From positions 3,596,001 to 3,660,000 of the forward strand of contig NZ_AP031496.1 of the NCBI RefSeq assembly GCF_042850945.1: a stretch of 64,000 bases of DNA. The letters are read 5' to 3'. The position numbers and the translations under genes are program-made. This stretch comes from Halioxenophilus aromaticivorans (lineage in GTDB: Bacteria; Pseudomonadota; Gammaproteobacteria; Pseudomonadales; Cellvibrionaceae). Below the pieces are notes generated by a model, which had not been told where the DNA came from, searched no databases, and saw nothing but the letters and a program-made list of their open reading frames with translations. Of the stretch, positions 28,650 through 36,777 are shown in pieces. Every line of letters starts with the position of its first letter. Position 1 is the stretch's first letter.

Positions 28650-29804
28650 CTAAAGATAACGATTAAAGTGAATATTGTTTGGCAGTATTAACTCGTAGGT
28701 TATACCGTCATTCTTTGAACCAGTGAAACCTCTTTGAGAGTTAAAGTATAACCGCGAGCCATCGGGACTAAATGCTGGGCCTGTCATTTCAGATTTTAGC
28801 TGCCCGTGTAAAGTGACCAAGGGCACCGGCACTTTATTGTCGGCCAATCCAACTAGCTGCATGTCTCCGCCGTCTTCTGCAATTAGCAATTCCCCATTTG
28901 GCGTTACGGCAATATTATCGACGCCGGTTAGCACCGGTTTTTTATAGCTGGCCGCGTCGTAAATCACACTGAGCGTGTTAGTCTCAACATTGAGAGACCA
29001 AACCTTATTATCGATTTTGGTCGTGAAATAGATGTGTTTGTCTAAATAGGCAATACCCTCACCACCGCGAAACTTCGCAGCTCCTGTTACTTGCTTACGT
29101 AAAGGCTTTGTACTAGCACTTGGGTCTGGAACTGTTTGCCATACAAGCGAATCATCTCTCGCGACACCGACCTGTAAAACACCTACCGACAAGTCACCGA
29201 GCGTATTAGGGATAAAACGGTACAAACAACCGTTTGGGCGATCTTCCGTCAAATAGGCGTAGCCGGTGGCTGGGTCCATGGCCACGGCCTCGTGATTGCA
29301 TACTCCCATGGCCGATAGCCTACGGGCCGACTTTTTACCCAGTGGGTCGCATTCGTACACTTCACCTTGCTCACCATTTTCTTCACATGAGAGCCAAGTA
29401 CCCCAAAGGGTTCTTCCACCAGCACAATTACGGGTGGTACCACTTAATATTGAATAGCTGTCTATTACTTCACCTTGAGCATTAAAACGCAATGCTCCCA
29501 CTCCGCCAGCCCCGGATTCTAACTCCCTGTTGCACACATATACCCAGCCGCCATCGCTTGTTCCAAAGCAATCGCCGCCATCAGGGGAACCGTGCCAAAG
29601 ATAGCTGCTGCTAGGTGTAGCCTTATAACCCGCCTTTGCCACTATTCGCAGGGTGGCGCCTTTTGGCAAGGTCGCCTTTAATCCCTCGTCGTACCAATAG
29701 AGGTCAGAGTGGGCGGGCTTTGCCAACAAAGACTCTGCGGTAAGCAGTTGAGCACCAGCCAGACCAGTTATGGCGTGCTGGATTAACTGTCGTCTGTTAA
29801 TCAT
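28650..29804 (-). CDS. PhoX-type (DUF839) phosphatase-like protein
   Basis: This 384-residue protein of the PhoX/DUF839 family is expected to be a periplasmic, calcium- and iron-dependent phosphomonoesterase. A twin-arginine leader (NRRQLIQHAITGLAGAQLL) fits Tat export, the known route for PhoX. Family landmarks are SPDGGDCFGTSDGGWVYV and NRELESGAGGVGALRF (about 72-110), CAGGRTLWGTWLSCEEN (128-145) with two conserved cysteines, CNHEAVAMDPATG near 167, and FRGGEGIAYLD near 245. It is shorter than classical PhoX (over 600 residues) and belongs to a shorter branch, so phosphatase activity is inferred. The ATG lies inside the phytase stop region (eight-base overlap), so translation is coupled. 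It is the third gene of a phosphate-acquisition operon. Confidence 0.87.
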   Translation of the reverse strand: MINRRQLIQHAITGLAGAQLLTAESLLAKPAHSDLYWYDEGLKATLPKGATLRIVAKAGYKATPSSSYLWHGSPDGGDCFGTSDGGWVYVCNRELESGAGGVGALRFNAQGEVIDSYSILSGTTRNCAGGRTLWGTWLSCEENGEQGEVYECDPLGKKSARRLSAMGVCNHEAVAMDPATGYAYLTEDRPNGCLYRFIPNTLGDLSVGVLQVGVARDDSLVWQTVPDPSASTKPLRKQVTGAAKFRGGEGIAYLDKHIYFTTKIDNKVWSLNVETNTLSVIYDAASYKKPVLTGVDNIAVTPNGELLIAEDGGDMQLVGLADNKVPVPLVTLHGQLKSEMTGPAFSPDGSRLYFNSQRGFTGSKNDGITYELILPNNIHFNRYL

Positions 29805-31812
29805 TTTTTGATCCTAGCAGTAATTCGATTTTGTCCCAGGGCACAAATTTAAAGTTTTGCGTTTGCTCAGGCAATCGGTTGCGGCCATCCTGCACCACCA
29901 GTAATCCTTGGCTAAATCCGCCCCCCAAATCGGCTGAGGTAACCGCTAGGCCATCCGTTTCTGAAGCACCGTCAATGCCTTGCTGAAGATTGATACCTAT
30001 GCGAAATGCGCCAAGTGTTTTATAGGGTGGCTCGGAATCAATTACCATGTAGCTGTCATTACCTTGGCTGGATATTACTAACAAGGGCGCCTGATCGGCA
30101 TCCTGTAGGCGCTGATACAGAGCGATTCCTTCAACGTCGTCGTGGAGTAATCCGCCGACTTTAATCACCGGTTTCGGTTCGGCTAATGAATCCCATTGCG
30201 CGTTCAACACCCATACACCCACGTCCTCCTCTCCAATGAATAAACGATGATTAATGTCATCCGCAACACATCCCTCCGGCTGGCTGCCTAAAGAGAAACG
30301 GCGTACTTCACTGCCGGTAAATTCTCTGGTGTCAATTTCATACTGCAGCACAGTACCATCTTTATCGTTAATAAAAGCGTACAGCTCGTCCGCTTTGGGG
30401 CGATACAAGCAAAATCCGTAAACATTATGTAACGCAGTAGCAATGTCACTCACGTGAGTGACCACGCCGTCTTTTTCGCTTATGGCAAATAGGCTGATAC
30501 TGTTTGAGTCACGGTGGCTTGCACCGGCCAAGTGCCATTCTTGCCCGTCAGGATATAATCCAGAGCGAACATCGACATTGTTTAGGCGGCCCACGGGTAA
30601 TGATTGCTTGCGGCTGCCATCTAAACGATAAACCTCTAAGCCAGCTTTTTTGTTCGTTGCTAAAACAAGCGACAGGCTCTGACGCTCAGGGTGAACCCAA
30701 ATGGCCGGGTCATCGGCGGCATCTCCAACGCTATCTACCGGTTGCGTTTCAACGCTTGCTGACACCACGGGCAAGCCAGTGAGCGGTGCGTCGGGTCGGC
30801 GCGGCCAGTCAATGGCTGTGTGCCACCAAGTGTCATTGTCATCGTCTCTAAGTTCTATCTGGAGAGTGTTTTCGTATTCCAAAACATGCAACTGTTCAGG
30901 GTCATCGATCTCAGGTAACAGAATATGTAGCGCGGGCTGCCAACCATTGTCCGACCTTTGAACGATATGTAACTGCTGAGCCTCTGGATCCATAAGCATT
31001 ACACCATTGGGTACCAACGCCATATTGGCCGCACTTAGCAAAGTACCAAATGGCTTAATCAGAGCCACCGGCTGGCGTAGTGCATCAGCTTCTGCATGGG
31101 CAGGGTAAGCCCAGAAACCGACACCATCTTCATTAACCAACAGTGTTTCGTGGGCTTGATCTACGACACAGAACTGGCTATTAGGCGGTATCGGTAACGA
31201 GCGGACCTGCATGGGTTCGGCCAGTAGGCGTTCTCCCCGCCCCAACAACCATTGACTACCAACCCCAATTTCGCTGATCAAAAAAGCATAATTATTTTGT
31301 TCATAATCTTGATAGAAACAAAGATTGGATACTTCGTAATTTTGCTTCGGTAGCATTATGGTGGTGTCAAAATCAGAATCAACGATATTCAAAACCGTTA
31401 CTTGTTGACTCACATCGTCTAGAGCGCCCACGAGACTGGCATTAGACGACAACTTAACCGCTGCTAGGTTCTCGAAATTGCCAGCCATTTGGGCCACTAC
31501 CTTTTCGCCTTCTCTGATCTGCAAGCCACTGTGTTCGACGGCAAGCAATTTATGCTCAGGCGCGTGGGGCAATGCTAAGCGATCTAATACCGCTACAGTG
31601 GCGACGTCGGTCTTTGGCTGCCATTGAACCGTAACGGTCGACACATTTACTTTATCTTGTTGTTCAAACTTAGCTTCTGTCGCACCGCAGCCGACTAATG
31701 CGAAAGCAAATAAAGCGACCAATAGCGACCAATTGGCTAGTACTGGGGATCTTGTTAGGGGAAATAAAGTAAAATGATGGGAAGTAAAATTTTGCAGATA
31801 CGGGCACGTCAT
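29797..31812 (-). CDS. Beta-propeller 3-phytase, two-domain lipoprotein
   Basis: This 671-residue exported protein should release phosphate from phytate. The leader ends in LVGC, a lipobox, so it is lipid-anchored. The C-terminal half (from about residue 355) is a beta-propeller phytase: DAADDPAIWVHPERQ, then LVLATNKKAGLEVYRLDG and GRLNNVDVR, and later GSQPEGCVADD and GEEDVGVWVLN, which carry the acidic calcium and phosphate sites. The N-terminal half (about 50-340) looks like a degenerate second propeller, as in dual-domain phytases, in which the incomplete domain aids the active one. A hairpin separates it from the TonB receptor upstream. No strong ribosome-binding site precedes ATG 31812, and no better start was found. 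Confidence 0.92.
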   Translation of the reverse strand: MTCPYLQNFTSHHFTLFPLTRSPVLANWSLLVALFAFALVGCGATEAKFEQQDKVNVSTVTVQWQPKTDVATVAVLDRLALPHAPEHKLLAVEHSGLQIREGEKVVAQMAGNFENLAAVKLSSNASLVGALDDVSQQVTVLNIVDSDFDTTIMLPKQNYEVSNLCFYQDYEQNNYAFLISEIGVGSQWLLGRGERLLAEPMQVRSLPIPPNSQFCVVDQAHETLLVNEDGVGFWAYPAHAEADALRQPVALIKPFGTLLSAANMALVPNGVMLMDPEAQQLHIVQRSDNGWQPALHILLPEIDDPEQLHVLEYENTLQIELRDDDNDTWWHTAIDWPRRPDAPLTGLPVVSASVETQPVDSVGDAADDPAIWVHPERQSLSLVLATNKKAGLEVYRLDGSRKQSLPVGRLNNVDVRSGLYPDGQEWHLAGASHRDSNSISLFAISEKDGVVTHVSDIATALHNVYGFCLYRPKADELYAFINDKDGTVLQYEIDTREFTGSEVRRFSLGSQPEGCVADDINHRLFIGEEDVGVWVLNAQWDSLAEPKPVIKVGGLLHDDVEGIALYQRLQDADQAPLLVISSQGNDSYMVIDSEPPYKTLGAFRIGINLQQGIDGASETDGLAVTSADLGGGFSQGLLVVQDGRNRLPEQTQNFKFVPWDKIELLLGSKND

Positions 31813-31840
31813 CTAGTTATCTATTCCAGTGTAATTCTTA

Positions 31841-31883
31841 GCAAAAATAAAGCGCCGCCATTGCTCTTCGTGGCAATGGCGGC
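31841..31883 (-). terminator. Intercistronic hairpin with T-rich tail between receptor and phytase
   Basis: Read on the minus strand, an 11-base perfect stem (31873-31883 with 31854-31864) around an eight-base loop is followed by GCTTTATTTTTG. It starts 20 bases after the receptor stop and ends before the phytase start. It could act as a partial terminator, lowering phytase expression relative to the receptor. Confidence 0.65.
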
Positions 31884-31903
31884 AGGCCAAACCTTAGAGA
31901 GCT

Positions 31904-34450
31904 TTACATCGAGACAAATGTTATTCCTAATTTTACGGTGGGACCGTATTCCTCATATTGAGCATTAAAGCCCCGAGAGCCGGTGTAAACATAGTACGCT
32001 TCATCGGTGATGTTCTGCACTTCTAAATTGATATTTAACTGCGGGGTCACAAAATAGTGTGCGGTAAAATCAATAAAGGTTTGCTCGTCAACGTACAAAT
32101 CGTGGGCAGCGTCATCCAGGCCGGCGACTTCTTGCAAGTATTCAGATTTAAAATTGGCCGACAACCGTAAGCTTAGCTTATTGTTTTCCCACCCCAGCAT
32201 GGCATTGGCTACCGTATCAGACATATACGGCATATCGATATCCCGACTATCGCCTCCATTGCCTATACTCGCATCGGAGTCACTAAGGGTGAGATTAGCT
32301 GCCAGCAAAAGACCGTTCCAAGGCGTCGACAAATGGGAAAGCTGTTGCGACCAAGCTAGCTCTAAGCCATACAAATCAGCGCTATTACCATTGGCAAAGG
32401 TTTCTGCCTGATCAAAATCCACCCAAGCGCCTGTGCCCGCTATATCGGTGGCATAGATAAAATTATCGATTTCTTTGTAAAACACAAACGCAGAGATCAC
32501 GCCGGCTCGGCCTAGATAGCGCTCAACGCCTAGATCCCAATTAACCGATTCTAAAGCCTCTAATTCTGGGTTACCAAAGGATGCCTCTTCGCCATCGATA
32601 ACGAACCCTGGAGCCAACTGTTCAAAGGAGGGCCGAACCACTGTATTAGTGAACGCAAAACGGAATTGTGTATCATCATTCAGTTCATAACGCACATGTA
32701 CTCCGGGCAACCAATGGTCATAGTCATTGCCGGCCGATATCGACTCATAGTCGTCACCGTTTAGGCCCGTCCCACGCGCCTTAAACTCGGTAGCCTCGTA
32801 CCGCAGTCCAACGATGGCATGCATTGCACCGCGCTCGAATGTATTCATCAGGTAAGCAGCAGTAATATCTTCGTTCATCACAAAATCTTCGATTCGAGAC
32901 TCTTCTTCATCCCAGAACTCTTCTGCTTGCAAACCTGATATCAGTCCACGCAGACCAGCAGCGTTTATCGACGGTCCAAAAGCGCCCAAGCTATAATCAA
33001 CCTGAGCACCACTGTAGGCAGTCATTAACAATTGATCATCCGCAATGCCAAAATCGGCAAAGTCTTCGTACTTGTACACGTTGGTATTATTATCTTTCTC
33101 GCGCTCACTGCGTTTTGCCCCACCCTTAATGGTGGCGTCAATACTACCGATTTGATAATCGTGGCTGATATCAAATTTAAGATTGGTTTCTTGATCCGTA
33201 GTTAGTTGATCGGTCCATTCAACTTCCGCCAGTTCAAATTGACTGGCATCGTAAAAGGCTTCCGGGCCAACCAACACTGGGCGGGAATAACTGCGCACGC
33301 CCATGTCAGCAAAAACATCTGTGCCTTCAAATACCGCGCCGGCAATATGGTTAGGCGTGTCCTCGGAAGACTCGCTAAAACCCAACTGTGCCGATAAACG
33401 CCAGGTATCTAAATCCCAATCCCCCCCGAATACATAGGATTCGATCTTCTGTGTTTCTTCTCTGTCTTTAACTTCGCGCCAGCCCTCAGCTTCACTAGAG
33501 CTGCCAGATGTCACGGCATCAGCAAATTCAACCCCTGCGGCTTCTCTTGTCTCGGTGTCAGTGAACTCACTGTAGAGAGTACGCAGATACATTTGTGCGT
33601 TGCCGTTGAATTTATAGTCTAAGTTTAAGCCGGCGCCGGAGCGTTCCCGAGTAATGGTGTAATCACGCATTTCAGACTCTTCTAGCGCGGCTGCTTCGTC
33701 AAAATCCCAGGCGCCGCCGATTTCTACGTTATCTGAGCCGAAATCGCGCTCTTGCCAACTAAAAGCCAACGCCACACCAAGGTTATTCTCACCGCCTAAG
33801 ATACTGAACTGGTTACTAAAGGCACCGGATAATTTACCACTGTACTCTTCTTTGTTGTCATCGTAGTTACCTTCGGTGGAGAAAGTGTAAAAGGTGTTAT
33901 CACGGTCAAAAGCAGTCAAGCTCTCCACCGCAATACTTCCACCCAGAGAATTGGCATCCATATCAGGTGTAACGGCTTTCACGACTGAAAGTGTCTCTAC
34001 CAATTCGGAAGGCAGAACATCCAGAGCTACCGCTCGTGTATCGCTGTTAGGAGAAGGGATTGTTGTACCGTTAATTTGCACGCTGTTCAGGTCTGGTCCT
34101 AAACCACGAACACTGACAAATCTTCCCTCTCCCTGATCACGCTCAACAGACACGCCAGGTAAACGCTGAACCGCCTCTGCGATATTTTCGTCGGGTAGTT
34201 GCGCTACCGCATCGGCGCTAATGACAGATTTAATGCTGTCTGCCAAACGCTGCTTGCGGATGGCCTCATCCATACTTGCGCCCTGGCCAACAACCAACAT
34301 CTGTTCTTGAATTACACCTTGAGTGGTAGCATCACTCTGGGCCAGAGCCGACACAGACACCATGCCCAGCAGGGGCAAGGTACTCTGCATCAAGTGAGAT
34401 ACCAACACGCGTCGTCTACGGTGAAAAAAATCAGCAGCCAAAAAAATCAT
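31904..34450 (-). CDS. TonB-dependent receptor of phytase/phosphatase operon
   Basis: This 848-residue outer-membrane receptor should import a ligand using TonB-transduced energy. A signal peptide ends SALAQ (about residue 38). A TonB-box-like stretch lies near 46-55, and the plug domain (about 70-175) carries LPDENIAEAVQRLPGVSVERD and VSVRGLGPDLNSVQING. A 22-strand barrel fills the rest. The plug style places it in the proteobacterial receptor class often next to phytase genes. Uptake of phytate or phosphorylated organics is inferred from the two downstream phosphate-releasing enzymes. The C-terminus ends FVSM rather than the common terminal phenylalanine. AAGGG sits eight bases before ATG 34450. 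A Pho-box promoter lies upstream. Confidence 0.93.
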   Translation of the reverse strand: MIFLAADFFHRRRRVLVSHLMQSTLPLLGMVSVSALAQSDATTQGVIQEQMLVVGQGASMDEAIRKQRLADSIKSVISADAVAQLPDENIAEAVQRLPGVSVERDQGEGRFVSVRGLGPDLNSVQINGTTIPSPNSDTRAVALDVLPSELVETLSVVKAVTPDMDANSLGGSIAVESLTAFDRDNTFYTFSTEGNYDDNKEEYSGKLSGAFSNQFSILGGENNLGVALAFSWQERDFGSDNVEIGGAWDFDEAAALEESEMRDYTITRERSGAGLNLDYKFNGNAQMYLRTLYSEFTDTETREAAGVEFADAVTSGSSSEAEGWREVKDREETQKIESYVFGGDWDLDTWRLSAQLGFSESSEDTPNHIAGAVFEGTDVFADMGVRSYSRPVLVGPEAFYDASQFELAEVEWTDQLTTDQETNLKFDISHDYQIGSIDATIKGGAKRSEREKDNNTNVYKYEDFADFGIADDQLLMTAYSGAQVDYSLGAFGPSINAAGLRGLISGLQAEEFWDEEESRIEDFVMNEDITAAYLMNTFERGAMHAIVGLRYEATEFKARGTGLNGDDYESISAGNDYDHWLPGVHVRYELNDDTQFRFAFTNTVVRPSFEQLAPGFVIDGEEASFGNPELEALESVNWDLGVERYLGRAGVISAFVFYKEIDNFIYATDIAGTGAWVDFDQAETFANGNSADLYGLELAWSQQLSHLSTPWNGLLLAANLTLSDSDASIGNGGDSRDIDMPYMSDTVANAMLGWENNKLSLRLSANFKSEYLQEVAGLDDAAHDLYVDEQTFIDFTAHYFVTPQLNINLEVQNITDEAYYVYTGSRGFNAQYEEYGPTVKLGITFVSM

Positions 34451-34529
34451 GAAGTGCCCTTGTGTGTTTTGAATGGGTGGCTCATTTATTCCCGACGGAC
34501 TATGTCCACTGGGATCAGTTTGGCTGGCA

Positions 34530-34563
34530 ATGCTAGAAACACTAAATGACGAAAAAATGACAC
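34530..34563 (-). promoter_or_regulatory. Pho box and -10 element (PhoB-activated promoter)
   Basis: On the minus strand, two 7-mers GTGTCAT (34557-34563) and TCGTCAT (34546-34552) are separated by four bases (TTTT). This is the 11-base period of the Pho-box consensus CTGTCAT-A/T4-CTGTCAT, with 6/7 and 5/7 matches. Exactly ten bases further lies TAGCAT (34530-34535), a 4/6 match to the -10 hexamer, at the spacing seen in E. coli phoA. No -35 hexamer is needed at PhoB promoters. The site is 96 bases before the receptor start, so transcription would begin some 70 bases upstream of the ATG. It fits phosphate-starvation control of the receptor-phytase-phosphatase operon. Confidence 0.75.
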
Positions 34564-34823
34564 TAGTAACGCTAGATAGGCTGAATAACGACCCTTATCT
34601 ACCTGAATGGTGAAAAATGATCTTTTTTACCCGCCTCCATACATAGGTAAGTCATTAAATTGCAGCGCCTAAACCCAAAACAGAGGAGCCGGCGCGTCAC
34701 AAATTGGTAATTTCCCCTTAATCCTATCAATGACCTGAGCTAATTCACCCCCCCTGACTGTAAACAAACGGTAACATTGGTTTGTTGAGGTTCACCTTAA
34801 CCTCTACAAATAGCTTGCAATCC

Positions 34824-35732
34824 ATGCCGAATTTTATACGTCTACATATAACTAAGCTTGTTTTTATTCTACTTAGCGCCAACACGACGCTTTTAATCTT
34901 CTTGGCAGCCGGAGATGTTAAAGCTTTGTCGGTTTGGTCCGGAGCCGACATTTTCGCCGAAGGGGGCGCAGGATTATTGACCTTGGTTTGGCTATACCTG
35001 ATTTTAAAAAGCCGTCCTAGCGGTCGCATCACTAATCTTTTAACACTCGGCTTGGGACTTATGTTTGTCGCTTGGTGGGCGGATACTTTGGATGAATTCA
35101 TTGCGCTACCAGACGCTATCACTTGGGACCACTGGTTAGAGTCTGGATCCATGAGTTTAGGGTTAGTGCTTCTGACTTATGGCCTGTACCATTGGCATCA
35201 CGAACAACTGGCCATCAGCCAACAGCGGCAAAAACAGGAACGGCTCGTGAGGGAGCATCGCTACTTTGACCACTTAACGCCCCTCGCCGGTGCTCAATAT
35301 TTAAAAGACCAAATTGATTCTGACCGTAAGCAAAGCCGTCAATATTCGAGCTCCCTCATTGCTCTGGATTTGGATAATTTCGATGCTGTAAATCAGACCT
35401 ACGGCCACGCCGAAGGCGACCGGGTGCTTCAGGCCGTGAGCCAAATCATATTATTGAACATCCGAAACCAAGATTTGCTATGTCGCTTAGCGGGAGATAG
35501 ATTCGTAGTCCTCTTGCCCCACACTGGGGAAAGCCAGGCCAAAATCTTCGCCGATGAAATCACCAATAGCCTTTTCCATTACGCCTATCGCAGTTACACC
35601 CATGGCGAAAAGATTTCTATAAGCGCTACAAGCGCTGTGATCATGGCGCACCAAGAATCCAGTGAACAGCTGCTTTCAAGATTGCAGTTAGCCATTGCGA
35701 AAGCCAAGACACCTTTAGCGAGGAGAGCCTGA
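34824..35732 (+). CDS. Membrane protein with degenerate GGDEF domain
   Basis: This 302-residue protein has four predicted transmembrane helices (about 9-29, 44-62, 70-85, 108-123). A cytoplasmic GGDEF domain (about 145-300) follows. LDLDNFDAVN (181-190) and YGHAEGDRVLQ match the fold. The active-site motif reads AGDRF (223-227) in place of GGDEF; the glutamate needed for metal-dependent catalysis is arginine. Diguanylate cyclase activity is therefore unlikely, and a sensory or GTP/c-di-GMP-binding role is more plausible. ATG 34824 is chosen; a TTG at 34782 would add 14 residues. No strong ribosome-binding site is seen for either. The stop overlaps the ATG of the AraC regulator by one base, so they are co-expressed. 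It is divergent from the phosphate operon. Confidence 0.82.
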   Translation: MPNFIRLHITKLVFILLSANTTLLIFLAAGDVKALSVWSGADIFAEGGAGLLTLVWLYLILKSRPSGRITNLLTLGLGLMFVAWWADTLDEFIALPDAITWDHWLESGSMSLGLVLLTYGLYHWHHEQLAISQQRQKQERLVREHRYFDHLTPLAGAQYLKDQIDSDRKQSRQYSSSLIALDLDNFDAVNQTYGHAEGDRVLQAVSQIILLNIRNQDLLCRLAGDRFVVLLPHTGESQAKIFADEITNSLFHYAYRSYTHGEKISISATSAVIMAHQESSEQLLSRLQLAIAKAKTPLARRA

Positions 35733-36763
35733 TGTGCCAATGGTATACCAGCCAATCACCCTTAATTCCATCACAAGGGATACCGTTAAACCTGCTGGAT
35801 CTATTCCAAAGCTACGACCCTACCTGCCATCATTTATTACGCAGCACTAAGCTTTTTTTAAGCGACATTATTAATACCGATACCCCCCCAGTCATCAGTA
35901 CTCATCAGCTTGTTACTTTAATCGGCAATGCTACGAATCTAACGAACACACCAGACACAGCCTTTTTAATTGGCCAGCGTTTTTTTAACAGTGATTCCGG
36001 GCCAGCCAACGCAGTGCTGTTGAATTCCCCCAACCTCTACATCGCATTAGAAACGTTGCAGAGATTCCAACCGTTACTGTCGCCGCTAATGACGCTTAAG
36101 TTCTTTCACGACGAGCAGGATTGCTTTATTTTTTGGCGTGATGATTCAGGTAGTCACAAACTGAACACCAAGCTTGTCGAAATAATGACAGTAGCCTTGG
36201 TAAGCTACTGCAAAAGACAGTTTGGACAGCATCCACCGTGGAAGATCTATTTCAACTATCGCGCACCCAATCACTTAGAACAGTATTGGTTACACATTGG
36301 AGAAAATTTGTACTTCAACACAGCCATCTGTGCAATGCGTATCCCTAAGGAATACCTTTTTAAACAATGGCGAGAAGAAAGCCTGTCTTACACTTTACGC
36401 AAAACCCAAGCTGAGGCGCAACTTAGCCTGCTACCAGCACAACAATCTTTAATAAGCAGAGTTAACTGCGTTATTGCGACAGGATTACAAACCGGAGACA
36501 AACGATACATGCAACTAGAGACAGTTGCAGAAGCTCTGAAAATAAGCAGCGCCACTTTGAAGCGTCATTTGAAATTTTACAACACGAGTTACCAGAAATT
36601 GCTGGATCAGGAAAGGCTTTACCAAGCTGTATATTTAATGCATAAAGAGAAACTAACACAAAGCGCAATAGCAGAAAAACTCGGTTTTCATGATAACTCC
36701 AGCTATCGCCGTTCGTTGAAACGGTTGACAGGCATTTTGCCATCGGAGCTAGGGCTAATATAG
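35732..36763 (+). CDS. AraC-family transcriptional regulator (OruR-type N-terminal domain)
   Basis: This 343-residue regulator has an N-terminal ligand-binding region of the arabinose-binding-like type common in OruR/ArgR-like AraC proteins (about 20-205, with LIGQRFFNSDSGPAN and LKFFHDEQDCFIFW). The C-terminal AraC DNA-binding domain carries both helix-turn-helix units (about 245-343): LETVAEALKISSATLKRHL, then SAIAEKLGFHDNSSYRRSLK and RLTGILPSEL. It starts one base inside the TGA of the degenerate-GGDEF gene, so the two are translationally coupled. The GGDEF protein may pass a membrane signal to it. Its targets are not evident; the divergent phosphate operon is a possible one. It converges with the chemotaxis receptor gene 14 bases further on. 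Confidence 0.9.
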   Translation: MCQWYTSQSPLIPSQGIPLNLLDLFQSYDPTCHHLLRSTKLFLSDIINTDTPPVISTHQLVTLIGNATNLTNTPDTAFLIGQRFFNSDSGPANAVLLNSPNLYIALETLQRFQPLLSPLMTLKFFHDEQDCFIFWRDDSGSHKLNTKLVEIMTVALVSYCKRQFGQHPPWKIYFNYRAPNHLEQYWLHIGENLYFNTAICAMRIPKEYLFKQWREESLSYTLRKTQAEAQLSLLPAQQSLISRVNCVIATGLQTGDKRYMQLETVAEALKISSATLKRHLKFYNTSYQKLLDQERLYQAVYLMHKEKLTQSAIAEKLGFHDNSSYRRSLKRLTGILPSELGLI

Positions 36764-36777
36764 ACTTCCTTGGCTAA

